A DNA stretch of 64,000 nucleotides from CAVTOA01 sp963736285 (GCA_963736285.1 CAVTOA010000003.1:186001-250000), one strand, 5' to 3'; numbered from the stretch's first letter, positions 43,079 through 51,684 are shown. Numbers and translations are program-made. The notes: generated from the sequence alone by a model not told the origin.

Positions 43079-43941
43079 GTGCAGCGAAGAAAAAGAAAAA
43101 AAAGTCCAGTTCGGGCGCGACTCGAAAGCGGGTGCGCGGCGGCGCACCGAATGACAACGAGGCTCCACAAGCGGCTCCATCACGCCAAGCTCGTCCAACT
43201 CGAATGGTCGAAGCAGAAAAAGTCGCTGCGCATCGGGCGAAGGAACGACGTAAAACAGTTGTTTACCGCTCTTTGATCGCGATCGTGTTACTCATTACCT
43301 CGGGAATTGTGGGTTACGCCGTTTATCGCAGTCAAATTGGAAGTGGCTTGCCTAATATCCACGCTTCGCCTTCGCGCGACCATTATTCCGTGCCAAAGGG
43401 CGCCGATAAAGCAGGCATCACTGTGGGGGAATCTACCGCCCCTGTCACCGTTGACCTCTACGTCGATTATCAATGCCCGCATTGTCGCGCCCTCGAAGCG
43501 GTGGCATCTCCATACATTCATCAATACCTCGACAACGGAACGATCAAAGCTGTCTACCACCCCATAGCGATACTCAGCGGATATTCACTGTGGGGGTCGG
43601 CAGCCTCCGGATGCGCGGCGGATCAGGACAAATTTCTCGACTACTCCACGAAGCTATTCGAGAAACAGTCTGAGATGCGTCCGTCTGATCTAGTGACTTT
43701 GGGACAGTCCGTCGGAATAACTTCTCCACAATTCCGTGACTGCGTAGAAAAGGTGAAATACAAAAACTGGACGCTTGGCATGCGCGGGCCGGCAGAAGAT
43801 AAAGATATTCACGCCACCCCAACCGTCTTCGTCAATGGCAAAGAGGTGACACCCGGGTCCGATAGGGAAACAGAAAAAGAATATGTCGATCAAATTAGAG
43901 ATGCCATCGACACATCAGCAAAGACCGCGACGCACCAGTGA
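43075..43941 (+). CDS. DsbA-like thioredoxin-fold protein, membrane anchored
   Basis: 288 residues. A Lys/Ala-rich cytoplasmic head with six lysines in a row leads to one helix (65-85), then an exported thioredoxin-fold domain with active site YQCPHCRALE. The helical insert has two more cysteines (AASGCAADQDKFLDY, FRDCVEKV), and ATPTVFVNGKEV supplies the cis-proline loop. It belongs to the DsbA/DsbG-like group that makes or repairs disulfides outside the cell. Coupled by four-base overlaps to genes on both sides. A pairing with the MauE-like protein is likely. Confidence 0.9.
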   Translation: MSAAKKKKKKSSSGATRKRVRGGAPNDNEAPQAAPSRQARPTRMVEAEKVAAHRAKERRKTVVYRSLIAIVLLITSGIVGYAVYRSQIGSGLPNIHASPSRDHYSVPKGADKAGITVGESTAPVTVDLYVDYQCPHCRALEAVASPYIHQYLDNGTIKAVYHPIAILSGYSLWGSAASGCAADQDKFLDYSTKLFEKQSEMRPSDLVTLGQSVGITSPQFRDCVEKVKYKNWTLGMRGPAEDKDIHATPTVFVNGKEVTPGSDRETEKEYVDQIRDAIDTSAKTATHQ

Positions 43942-45128
43942 CTCATAAGCGGTATGCCTTGATGCCCATGTCTATTTGGTCCGTCGGGCCGACATTTTTC
44001 GGAATCGCCCTGTGCATCGGCATACTCCTTCTGACGCCCACGCCAGCCTGGGCGCATACAGCAGACGGCACCACGGCAGCGTCGGATTATCGCACCCGCA
44101 TTACGTCGGTGCGGCCAGCGATATCGGGGTTGTCCCTGCGCATCGTGCAACAAAACACTCGCATTGAGCTGACGAACAGAACCGGCTCACGCGTCGAGGT
44201 ACTCGGCTACGAACAGGAACCGTATCTGCGAGTGGACTCGGACGCGGTCTACGTCAATGAGCGTTCCCCATCGACCTATGTCAACGAGGATCTAGGGTCG
44301 AGCGGTCCGCCCGATGAGATAACTGTGAGTGCGCACGCCAAACCGTTGTGGCGTCAGATCTCGCACGGGCCCGTTGCTCGATGGCACGATCACCGCACCC
44401 ACTGGATGAGCGCGCATCCTCCCCCGAGCGTCCACTCAGGAGAGCCTGGGCCACGCCAGCTTTTCGTGTGGCACATTCAGTTGCGGGTCGGGGAAAAGCC
44501 GGTGACCGTGGCGGGCGCGCTGACCTACTTTCCGCCGCCGCATGCCGTGCTGTGGTGGGGAGGAATCGTGGTCGCGATGGGCATCATCGTCGTGGCCAGC
44601 AGGTGGCGATATGGCACATGTCTGTTGGCGAGTTTGCTAACAGTAGCTGCGATTGCCGAGCTCGCGACCTGCGTAGGTGAGGGTATGGACGCGGGCGAAT
44701 CCGGTCCGGGCTTGGTGAGCGCGTTGTTCACCGACACGTCCTACACCACGATTGCCGCGGTGGCCGCGGTCTGCGCAACGATCCCCACATGGCGACGTCA
44801 CCCCGCCGGCCCATTTGCGCTGGCTACCGCCGGGATGTGCCTCGGACTCCTCGGAGGCGTCCCCGAGATAGCGGTCTTCGTGCACGAACAGGCCGATGCG
44901 CCCTGGGCTGGGACTCTGGCACGTACTTTCACCGCGATCACTATCGCTCTTAGCGCTGGTGTCGCGATCGGCGCGATGTGGGAAATTCGGCGGAGCCGCA
45001 AGGCGCTCAATACGAAACTAGAAGCGGGAGACAGAAAAGCACGCCCGGAGCGTCGGCGCGGAGCTAACACCGCCACCCCCGAGAACGGGCCGCTCGACCC
45101 GCCGCCGCTCCGGAGCGTGCAGCACTAG
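43938..45128 (+). CDS. His-rich exported membrane protein of unknown function in copper cluster
   Basis: 396 residues. I know no named family. A signal peptide (about 15-39) ends PTPAWA, leaving His40 as the first mature residue, the same arrangement as CopC and YcnI nearby. Residues 40-190 form an exported beta-rich domain with many histidines, including ISHGPVARWHDHRTHWMSAH (seven His or Trp in a short run). About five helices follow (195-350) and a basic tail. GTG 43938 overlaps the upstream stop (GTGA), so it is the last gene of the sigma-led operon. Handling of Cu ions at the outer face is a reasonable inference. Confidence 0.8.
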   Translation: MTHKRYALMPMSIWSVGPTFFGIALCIGILLLTPTPAWAHTADGTTAASDYRTRITSVRPAISGLSLRIVQQNTRIELTNRTGSRVEVLGYEQEPYLRVDSDAVYVNERSPSTYVNEDLGSSGPPDEITVSAHAKPLWRQISHGPVARWHDHRTHWMSAHPPPSVHSGEPGPRQLFVWHIQLRVGEKPVTVAGALTYFPPPHAVLWWGGIVVAMGIIVVASRWRYGTCLLASLLTVAAIAELATCVGEGMDAGESGPGLVSALFTDTSYTTIAAVAAVCATIPTWRRHPAGPFALATAGMCLGLLGGVPEIAVFVHEQADAPWAGTLARTFTAITIALSAGVAIGAMWEIRRSRKALNTKLEAGDRKARPERRRGANTATPENGPLDPPPLRSVQH

Positions 45129-45256
45129 TTTTGCAGCAATAGATAACTGACAACAAGCATCTGGCCAGGTTTTTTCCCTATATAGCTCAAAAATTATGAC
45201 AAATTGGCGTGTCGCACTGAAAACGCCGTGAGCCAGGCCCTACATAGAATTCCCGC

Positions 45257-45745
45257 ATGACCACATCGATTCAGCTCCGCCCCGGCGAGCAAGCACCAGA
45301 CTTCGACTTGCCCAACGATTCCGGGGGTCGAATTCGGCTACGCGACCTCCTCGGCGATTCTCATCGCGGCGTCATCTTGTACGCATATCCCGCCGCGATG
45401 ACCCCCGGATGCACCAAGGAGTCCTGCGACTTTCGCGATTCGTTAGAGCCACTGGCGGCGGCTGGCTTTCACGTGGTTGGTCTCTCCCCGGATTCCCCAG
45501 AGAAACTGGCCCAGTTCAGAGACAAAGAAAATCTCACGTTTCCGCTCGCGTCCGATGTCGACAAATCGGTATTGACCGCCTATGGCGCTTACGGCGAGAA
45601 ACAAAATTACGGCCGCACCATGCTCGGGGTAATTCGGTCCACCTTTGTCATCAATGGCGATCAAGCAATAACCCATGCGCTCTACAACGTGAAAGCTACC
45701 GGACACGTCGCTCGACTTCGCCGTCTATTGCTGGAAGCGCGATAA
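45257..45745 (+). CDS. bcp: Thiol peroxidase, Bcp-type peroxiredoxin
   Basis: 162 residues. FDLPNDSGGRIRLRDL opens the thioredoxin-fold domain, and the peroxidatic cysteine is in AMTPGCTKESCDFRD with a second Cys five residues later, the resolving position of many Bcp enzymes. DVDKSVLTAYGAYGEK and STFVINGD complete it. It reduces hydrogen and lipid peroxides with thioredoxin. It stands alone between the copper-type operon and tRNA-Leu. Confidence 0.93.
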   Translation: MTTSIQLRPGEQAPDFDLPNDSGGRIRLRDLLGDSHRGVILYAYPAAMTPGCTKESCDFRDSLEPLAAAGFHVVGLSPDSPEKLAQFRDKENLTFPLASDVDKSVLTAYGAYGEKQNYGRTMLGVIRSTFVINGDQAITHALYNVKATGHVARLRRLLLEAR

Positions 45746-45848
45746 GTCTGCATGGTGCTGCGATCATCAGCGCGCAATGCCGAGTCGAGCGCCGAATGGG
45801 CCTTCGGTATTGTGCTGATTACCTCAGTAATTGCTGACGATCGCAGGA

Positions 45849-45931
45849 TGCGGGAGTGGTGTAACGGCAGCCACGCCAGATTTAGGATCTGGTGCCCTCA
45901 CGGGCGTGCGGGTTCGAATCCCGCCTCCCGC
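45849..45931 (+). tRNA. tRNA-Leu (anticodon TAG)
   Basis: 83 bases, a class II tRNA with a long variable arm (GTGCCCTCACGGGCGT). Acceptor GCGGGAG/CTCCCGC pairs exactly with discriminator A. The anticodon loop TTTAGGA gives TAG, and the T arm is GCGGG-TTCGAAT-CCCGC. Confidence 0.95.
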
Positions 45932-45942
45932 ACTTTCAAATA

Positions 45943-45975
45943 CGGGTGCACAGCGTCCTCGCGCACCCTCTTCTT
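45943..45975 (+). terminator. Terminator after tRNA-Leu
   Basis: GGGTGC and GCACCC arms (45943-45948, 45962-45967) with a C/T-rich TCTTCTTTG tail, eleven bases past the tRNA end. From here to 46168 the DNA is AT-rich with no gene and should hold the next gene's promoter. Confidence 0.7.
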
Positions 45976-46168
45976 TGCACTCTTGTGCACCGAAAACACC
46001 CATTGTTGACTAGTGATCCCAGCGTCCCGTTAGGTCACTCCTAAGTGCTATCGATGCTTAGTTTGCTTATAACGACTTAAATATACTTATTGGACACATC
46101 ATTGCTTTATGGGGTTTATGCAGATATAACCGATGCTGGTTAGTCGAACTACCGATTAAGGAGCATTG

Positions 46169-46552
46169 ATGAGAGTCACCCGCCGCTCATTGGTCATTGC
46201 CTCGGCCGCTGCCGGAGCACTTGCAGTCGCGATCTTCTCGAGCCCTGCGGTCGCCGCCAACGCCCCGGCCGCCGCACCCGCACCCGCACCCGCACCCGCA
46301 CCAGGATTGCCACCAGTACCTGGCGCGCCACCACTACCGGTAGCGACGCCACCGCTGCCTGGAGTGCCGCCGCTACCCGCGCCGCCATTGCCTGGAGTAC
46401 CGCCACTACCGGTGCCACCGCTGCCAGCGCCGCCGCTACCGGGTGTACCTCCCTTGCCGGGTGGTCCCGCAGCACCGGCTCCGGCTCCGGCACCGGCACC
46501 GGCACCAGCACCAGCACCGGCACCAGCACCGGCACCGGCACCAGCACGTTAA
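46169..46552 (+). CDS. Secreted Pro/Ala/Leu-rich low-complexity protein
   Basis: 127 residues from ATG 46169 behind AAGGAG. A signal peptide ends SSPAVAA. Everything after is repeats: a short AP run, then PPLPGVPPLPAPPLP-type units, then an AP run of about 14 pairs to the end. There is no anchor, cysteine or charged patch. Extended polyproline chains of this sort span or coat the cell wall, or contact other proteins. The gene has its own terminator and an AT-rich upstream region, so it is a true gene, but its role is unknown. The repeats are prone to length change. Confidence 0.75.
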   Translation: MRVTRRSLVIASAAAGALAVAIFSSPAVAANAPAAAPAPAPAPAPGLPPVPGAPPLPVATPPLPGVPPLPAPPLPGVPPLPVPPLPAPPLPGVPPLPGGPAAPAPAPAPAPAPAPAPAPAPAPAPAR

Positions 46553-46572
46553 AGCCAACTAACACCGCCACC

Positions 46573-46612
46573 GGGCTGCCCGTTTCTTCAGCGGAAACGG
46601 GCAGCCCTTCTT
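46573..46612 (+). terminator. Rho-independent terminator of the Pro-rich gene
   Basis: A perfect 14-base stem (GGGCTGCCCGTTTC at 46573-46586, complement 46594-46607), seven-base loop and TTCTTA tail. It also abuts the end of the convergent rdgB gene. Confidence 0.9.
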
Positions 46613-47219
46613 ATGTGGAGGAGTACATCTCGGCCACGATCGGCGCCAGCTTGCGCAGTGCGTGCCCACGATGACTTATCGCATCTTTGTCCTCATCGGA
46701 CAGCTCCGCACTTGTCTGAGCAATGCTCGCCGGCACAAAAATGGGGTCGTAGCCGAAACCGTGAGTGCCCCGCGGCTGATCAACGATTCTGCCGAGCATC
46801 CGCCCCTCAACCACTTTTTCAGTGCCGTCAGGCAGGACCAACGCAGCCGCACACACGAACGCTGCGCCTCGCCGCTCCAGTGGCACATCCTCGAGCTGAC
46901 CTAATAGCAGCCGCACATTTGCCTCGTCGTCACCATGACGACCCGCCCAACGCGCCGACAAGACTCCCGGCATGCCGTTCAAGGCCTCCACGGTGAGGCC
47001 GGAGTCGTCGGCAACCGTCGCCATTCCAGTGCGACGGGCGCCCTCGCGCGCCTTGATGAGCGCGTTTTCAGCGAACGTCGCCCCCGTCTCTGGTAACTCC
47101 GCATAAGGTGGCACATCGTCGAGCGAGCGGAGAGTGATCTCGACGGAATTAGCCAGGATCCGGTGCAACTCCCGAAGCTTTTTGCGATTGCGGGTCGCTA
47201 CTAGTAGCTCGGGAATCAT
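46611..47219 (-). CDS. rdgB: Non-canonical purine NTP pyrophosphatase
   Basis: 202 residues of the HAM1/RdgB family, which hydrolyses ITP, dITP and XTP to monophosphates and keeps them out of DNA and RNA. Conserved parts are LLVATRNRKKLRELHRIL, ETGATFAENALIKARE, VADDSGLTVEALNGMPGVLSARWAG and GFGYDPIFVP. ATG 47219 overlaps the rph stop by four bases (ATGA), so rph and rdgB are coupled, as is common in actinobacteria. Confidence 0.95.
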   Translation of the reverse strand: MIPELLVATRNRKKLRELHRILANSVEITLRSLDDVPPYAELPETGATFAENALIKAREGARRTGMATVADDSGLTVEALNGMPGVLSARWAGRHGDDEANVRLLLGQLEDVPLERRGAAFVCAAALVLPDGTEKVVEGRMLGRIVDQPRGTHGFGYDPIFVPASIAQTSAELSDEDKDAISHRGHALRKLAPIVAEMYSST

Positions 47220-47971
47220 GCGGCCGAGCCAGTGCCAGGAACGCCGTCGGCGGCTAACGCCAAGGCTTGCAATTTGGTGAGGTCAGCACATCCGGCAACG
47301 GCGAGGTCGAGCAACGCGTCTAGCTGCGCGCGATCAAAGGTGCCGGCCTCGCCAGTCCCCTGCACTTCCACGAACTGACCGCTGCCGGTGCAGACCACAT
47401 TCATGTCGACCTCCGCTTTGACGTCTTCGTCGTAGCAAAGGTCGAGTCGAGGCTCGCCATCGATGATGCCGACGCTGACCGCTGCCACCGAGGCCTTCCA
47501 CGCCGACGGCTTGGCCGCTCCACTCTCGATCAGCCCTTGGAGGGCGTCGTTGAGCGCAACAGACGCACCGGTGATGGCGGCGGTGCGGGTACCTCCGTCG
47601 GCTTGCAACACATCGCAATCGATAGTGACGGTGTTCTCTCCCAAGCCAGCGAGGTCTATACACGCGCGCAGGCTGCGCCCGATAAGTCGACTGATCTCGT
47701 GGGTACGACCGCCCAGCTTGCCTTTCACTGACTCTCGGGCGTTGCGGGTATGAGTAGCACGCGGCAACATCGCATATTCAGCAGTCACCCAGCCCAGGCC
47801 GCTACCCTTACGCCAACGCGGTACGCCCTCCGTGACGCTCGCAGCGCACAACACTCGGGTATGTCCAAACTCGACCAACACCGAGCCTTCCGCGTGCTCG
47901 AGCCAATTGCGCTCAAGGCGCACTGGACGCAGCTGATGAGCAGTTCTGTTATCTGGGCGAGAAGAAGTCAC
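47216..47971 (-). CDS. rph: Ribonuclease PH
   Basis: 251 residues from GTG 47971, a phosphorolytic 3' exonuclease that trims tRNA and rRNA ends. LVEFGHTRVLCAASVTEGVPRW, AEYAMLPRATHTRNARES, SRLIGRSLRA and DVLQADGGTRTAAITG are all family hallmarks. A TTG three codons earlier is also open, but AGG is better placed for the GTG. Confidence 0.94.
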   Translation of the reverse strand: MTSSRPDNRTAHQLRPVRLERNWLEHAEGSVLVEFGHTRVLCAASVTEGVPRWRKGSGLGWVTAEYAMLPRATHTRNARESVKGKLGGRTHEISRLIGRSLRACIDLAGLGENTVTIDCDVLQADGGTRTAAITGASVALNDALQGLIESGAAKPSAWKASVAAVSVGIIDGEPRLDLCYDEDVKAEVDMNVVCTGSGQFVEVQGTGEAGTFDRAQLDALLDLAVAGCADLTKLQALALAADGVPGTGSAA

Positions 47972-48069
47972 AAACGGCAAGCCTAGAAGTCAACCGGAAG
48001 CCTTTTCGGCTGGGGTACATACTTGGTCGCTGGCACCCGTTTACCCATCGCAGGCAAGAGAAGGAAACC

Positions 48070-48300
48070 ATGGCGATTTTTCTGCTTTTCCGCAAGATCC
48101 ATGAAAACGAGCACGAGGTCGTCTATAGCTTCGGGCATAGCGAGACGGAGATGACGGGCCGGGTGACTTTTAGCAAACAAGATCTGACGCCTCACGTCGG
48201 CAGCGGAACCGATTCCAACGCCGCAGCGGTGGCGAGAAAAGTGCTCGCGCGAGTCAGGGAAGACGCTGTCTGGGTGAATGGCGGCGCTTATCAAGCGTAA
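48070..48300 (+). CDS. Small conserved-looking protein of unknown function
   Basis: 76 residues from ATG 48070, with AGAAGG at the right distance. MAIFLLFRKIHENEHEVVYSFGHSETEMTGRVTFSKQ reads as beta strands, and AVARKVLARVREDAVWVNGGAYQA as a helix plus strand. No signal or membrane segment. I do not recognise the family. The stop is ten bases from the convergent gene at 48311. Confidence 0.65.
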   Translation: MAIFLLFRKIHENEHEVVYSFGHSETEMTGRVTFSKQDLTPHVGSGTDSNAAAVARKVLARVREDAVWVNGGAYQA

Positions 48301-48310
48301 GCCGTCGATG

Positions 48311-49201
48311 TCAGCGTTTTTGGCTCTCCTGTGCGAAATGGGTGACGAGCGTGACGAACGCGCTGGGACTCGTCAATGCGGTATATGTGACAGTTCCGCC
48401 ACGAGAATTGTCATGCGTTCGAATTTCGTACCCTGTCTCCGCTATCTGCCCTGAATGCACGGCGACCTGCTTGATCTCCTTTACGTTTTGCCAGGGAGTA
48501 AAAGCGTCCTTAATGAATAGTCCTTGCTGGCTAAGCCGAGCCGGACCGAGACCGAACTGCTCCCCACGACGCATCGCTTCCACTGCTTGACCAATGAGAT
48601 ATTGGTCGAAACTGTCCTTGATGGTCTGTGCCGCTGCCGCCAACTTGCCAGGCTGAGCGTGGTAGGTGATCCCAAATGATTCATCACCCCGCGCCCAGAC
48701 ATTGAATTGGTTGTAGGAATACCCAGACCCACGCGAACTGTGCCGCGCCACATGCATGCGCGTGATCTCCACCCACGGAAATGCGCGAATACGCGGCTGG
48801 TCCGGAGCTTGAACAACCGCCTCGATGAACCCCCGCTGATAGACGGCTATGAGCGAACTTTCTGGCCCGACCACAAAAACGCGGCGGAATTGCCGGTCTG
48901 GCCTAGCAATCAGGAACGCACCAACCACAAGTACCGCTGCTATCAATACCTTGAGCACCACGGAATAGTTGCCCACCTCGAGCACAAATATTGCCGCACC
49001 GACCGCGATGGCCATAATGATGAGCACAAAAACCAAACCAATAACAGCGCCTGTGACAGCGGAGCCCCGGCTTCCCTGCTTATATACGGACGCCGTTTGC
49101 TCACCCAACTGACGTTGATGGGCCAATTGGGCCGCCGCCGAGTTGAGAAAATGCTCAGTCTGATCCGCCACGGGTTGTGGGGTTGGGGGCTGCGTAGACA
49201 C
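48311..49201 (-). CDS. Two-helix membrane protein of unknown function
   Basis: 296 residues from GTG 49201, with GAGGAG nine bases upstream. A polar head (1-45) is followed by two helices (about 48-75 and 80-100). The C-terminal 190 residues are cytoplasmic with two PH-like beta domains, each with a Trp: RAFPWVEITRMHV and FTPWQNVKEIKQV look like a tandem duplication. This arrangement resembles DUF6585-type actinobacterial proteins, but I cannot assign a job. Confidence 0.7.
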   Translation of the reverse strand: MSTQPPTPQPVADQTEHFLNSAAAQLAHQRQLGEQTASVYKQGSRGSAVTGAVIGLVFVLIIMAIAVGAAIFVLEVGNYSVVLKVLIAAVLVVGAFLIARPDRQFRRVFVVGPESSLIAVYQRGFIEAVVQAPDQPRIRAFPWVEITRMHVARHSSRGSGYSYNQFNVWARGDESFGITYHAQPGKLAAAAQTIKDSFDQYLIGQAVEAMRRGEQFGLGPARLSQQGLFIKDAFTPWQNVKEIKQVAVHSGQIAETGYEIRTHDNSRGGTVTYTALTSPSAFVTLVTHFAQESQKR

Positions 49202-49288
49202 GGCGCTTCTCCTCTATCCGGTGGCCTTCTCCGAGAGGGGGAGCACTCAAACCTAAACGGCGGCTCCCCGCACATGAACTTAACGTCA

Positions 49289-49840
49289 CTAGCTGGCCTC
49301 GGCCAAAGCCTCCACTAACGATTCCTGCAAAAACGACAGGTACTGATATACAGAGATCGCGAAAGCGTCCTGGCTCGCCGCATCGTGAGCTACCGCTTGG
49401 TCGAGCAAGGACTCTAAGTCTGTCTCGTCGGTGATCTCGAGGCGCTGCGCTAGTACCAGCCTCGCGTCCGTCATCGCCGCTAACCATGATTCGGCCTGAT
49501 CACCCGTAAGCCGAACCTCCGCGCGCACCGGGTTCTTCACGCCTCCGGGTAACGTCGCCAAGATTTCCCGCGCATTGGTCACCTTGGTGGTGCGTAATGA
49601 CCCCTCGGTTAATCTGCGAAGTTCGTTCGCTGCTTTCGGGTTGTCGCGATAGCCATCCGGAAATAACCGCTTCATTGCTGGATCGTCCCGAGGCGATCCA
49701 TGGTTAATAAGCGCCGTAACCTGCCCAAATACCTCGCGTAACGCGTTGCTCTCACTCTCGGTAAGAACAACAGTAAATTTGCCATCTTTGAGTTGAAAAA
49801 TGTCGAGCACCGCTATGAGTCCCGTCGCAGAGTGGCCCAA
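49289..49840 (-). CDS. DUF2017 family protein
   Basis: 183 residues, an alpha-helical domain of unknown function found next to clpS in most actinobacteria. FTVVLTESESNALREVFGQV, MKRLFPDGYRDNPKAANELRRL and ISVYQYLSFLQESLVEAL are recognisable. The first codons overlap the clpS end by 28 bases; a GTG at 49810, directly after the clpS stop, is a likely alternative start. The location suggests a link to ClpS-guided proteolysis. Confidence 0.82.
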   Translation of the reverse strand: MGHSATGLIAVLDIFQLKDGKFTVVLTESESNALREVFGQVTALINHGSPRDDPAMKRLFPDGYRDNPKAANELRRLTEGSLRTTKVTNAREILATLPGGVKNPVRAEVRLTGDQAESWLAAMTDARLVLAQRLEITDETDLESLLDQAVAHDAASQDAFAISVYQYLSFLQESLVEALAEAS

Positions 49841-50139
49841 AGTCCATATGAGTGAAGCTGAGAAACGTCGTACTCCATACGTTCACGTGCACCGCTGGCT
49901 ACCACCGCGTGCCCCTTCTGGTGCACGTCCAACATGAGTTTGTTGGCTTTGGTGTGGTCGTAGCCGAACAGTTTTCGTAGAACATACGTGACATAGGACA
50001 TCAAATTGACTGGGTCGTTCCACACGATGGCCACCCACGGTGCATCCAGGTGCGAATCAGATTGAATCTGCTGACGCTCCGATGTCTCCTGTACAGGAGC
50101 CGCTGTTGCGACGCTCGACGTCGCACTGTGAACTGCCAT
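49813..50139 (-). CDS. clpS: ATP-dependent Clp protease adaptor ClpS
   Basis: 108 residues from ATG 50139. The core WVAIVWNDPVNLMSYVTYVLRKLFGYDHTKANKLMLDVHQKGHAVV has the NDxxNxxxYV motif that binds N-degron substrates, and the later part ERMEYDVSQLHSYGLWATL contacts ClpC/ClpA. ClpS delivers proteins with destabilising N-terminal residues to the Clp protease. It is divergent from pncB, as in mycobacteria. Confidence 0.93.
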   Translation of the reverse strand: MAVHSATSSVATAAPVQETSERQQIQSDSHLDAPWVAIVWNDPVNLMSYVTYVLRKLFGYDHTKANKLMLDVHQKGHAVVASGARERMEYDVSQLHSYGLWATLRRDS

Positions 50140-50270
50140 AACCCCATATTGCCACTTATCACTTACTTCCTTTCGACAGTGCACACCATGTCCTGCTCAT
50201 TCAGCGCGTTTGCCATGCATCGATCCTTTCGCCGACAAGACGATGCTGGCGCGATGAGTAATGTGAGCGC

Positions 50271-51569
50271 GTGCGCTTGCCTACTTCGTCCACTGCCCTG
50301 TTCACGGACCGCTACGAGCTGACCATGCTCACCTCTGCGCTGCGGGACGGCACCGCAGACGCACCTTGCGCCTTCGAGGCATTTGCGCGCACGCTGCCTA
50401 GCGGCCGCCGCTTCGGCGTCGTCGCCGGGCTTCGCCGACTCGTAGACGCGATCGCGAACTTCCGTTTTCACGCCGAAGAGCTCGAATTCTTGCGTCAGGC
50501 AGACGTCATCGATGAGCCCACCCGTGACTGGTTGGCAGGTTATCGCTTCAGCGGAGACATCGACGCCTACCCCGAGGGCGAACTGTATTTCCCCGGCTCA
50601 CCGGTGCTCACCGTCTCGGGTACTTTTGCCGAAGCCGTGGTCCTAGAGACCCTCGTCTTGTCCGTTCTCAATCACGATTGCGCCATCGCCTCGGCTGCTG
50701 CCCGGATGGTCACCGCCGCGGGCGAGCGTCCGCTCATCGAGATGGGCGCGCGACGGACCCATGAAGAAGCGGCCGTGGCGAGCGCCCGCGCGGCATACCT
50801 CGCAGGGTTTTCTGGAACCTCCAATTTGGAGGCCGGTCGGCGTTATCTCATTCCCACCGTCGGCACTGCCGCGCATTCCTTCACGTTGTCCCATCATCGC
50901 GAGTCCGAGGCGTTCGCGGCACAAGTCGCTGCGCTGGGTGTCAACACCACACTTCTCGTCGACACCTACGACATCACTCAAGGAATCCGCACCGCCATCG
51001 AGGTGGCCGGTCCAGACCTAGGTGCCATTCGCATTGACTCTGGCGACCTTGCGGTCATGGCACGGCAAGCGCGAGAACAACTCGACTCCCTGGGTGCGAC
51101 CCATACCAAAATCGTGATCTCCGGCGACTTAGACGAATACTCCATCGCCGCGCTCGCGGCCGCTCCAGTTGATAGCTATGGAGTCGGCACAGCGCTGGTC
51201 ACAGGGTCAGGCGCGCCGACCGCCGGCATGGTCTACAAACTGGTCGAGGTAGACGGGCGTCCGGTCGCCAAACGCAGTGAGCACAAGGCTTCTCGCGGCG
51301 GGCGTAAAAGCGCGTTGCGTCATTACAAGCCAAGTGGCACCGCGTTCGAAGAATCCGTAATCCCCTATCGAAGCACTCCGACAACCGCCGCTGACACCCG
51401 AACATTGCCGCAACCGTTGTTGCGAAACGGGAATCCCGTTGCGGGGGTGCCTACGCTGGACGAGTCGCGGGCACTGCTGCGCCAGGCGTTAGTCAGCCTT
51501 CCCTGGGAAGGCCTCAAACTCTCACACGGCGAGCCGGCGATCCCGGTGGCTTTTCTTCACAAGCACTAA
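50271..51569 (+). CDS. pncB: Nicotinate phosphoribosyltransferase
   Basis: 432 residues. It joins nicotinic acid to PRPP in NAD salvage. ALFTDRYELTMLTSAL opens the family domain; FSGTSNLEAGRRYLIPTVGTAAHSFTLSH holds the catalytic His region; IRIDSGDLAVMARQ and ISGDLDEYSI bind the phosphate. Start is GTG 50271, with 131 bp to the clpS start; this gap should hold both promoters. Confidence 0.95.
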   Translation: MRLPTSSTALFTDRYELTMLTSALRDGTADAPCAFEAFARTLPSGRRFGVVAGLRRLVDAIANFRFHAEELEFLRQADVIDEPTRDWLAGYRFSGDIDAYPEGELYFPGSPVLTVSGTFAEAVVLETLVLSVLNHDCAIASAAARMVTAAGERPLIEMGARRTHEEAAVASARAAYLAGFSGTSNLEAGRRYLIPTVGTAAHSFTLSHHRESEAFAAQVAALGVNTTLLVDTYDITQGIRTAIEVAGPDLGAIRIDSGDLAVMARQAREQLDSLGATHTKIVISGDLDEYSIAALAAAPVDSYGVGTALVTGSGAPTAGMVYKLVEVDGRPVAKRSEHKASRGGRKSALRHYKPSGTAFEESVIPYRSTPTTAADTRTLPQPLLRNGNPVAGVPTLDESRALLRQALVSLPWEGLKLSHGEPAIPVAFLHKH

Positions 51570-51592
51570 GTTCAGCGCGCGCTTCAGAGTCG

Positions 51593-51684
51593 CCTCCGCG
51601 GGAACGGGTAGCGTCCCAGACTCATACCGCCACGTGCCGTCGCGTACGAGAACCGGTCGCCGCCGCCCATTCCTTCAAGTTCAC
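51593..51684 (-). pseudogene. Decayed fragment resembling the N-terminus of an IS607-type serine recombinase
   Basis: From a GTG at 51684 the minus strand reads VNLKEWAAATG; after a frame change FSYATAR; after another WRYESGTLPVPAEAT. Joined, this matches the MerR-like start of IS607 TnpA proteins (MxLxEWAxxxGxxxxTAxRWxxxGxLPVPA). No catalytic domain or TnpB remains. It explains part of the 209-bp gap between the pncB and ctaD ends; the rest shows nothing clear. Confidence 0.5.

Noticed and set aside
47983..48294. Minus-strand frame opposite the small gene at 48070
   Set aside because: The plus-strand gene has a ribosome site and an ordered, protein-like sequence. The antisense frame has neither.
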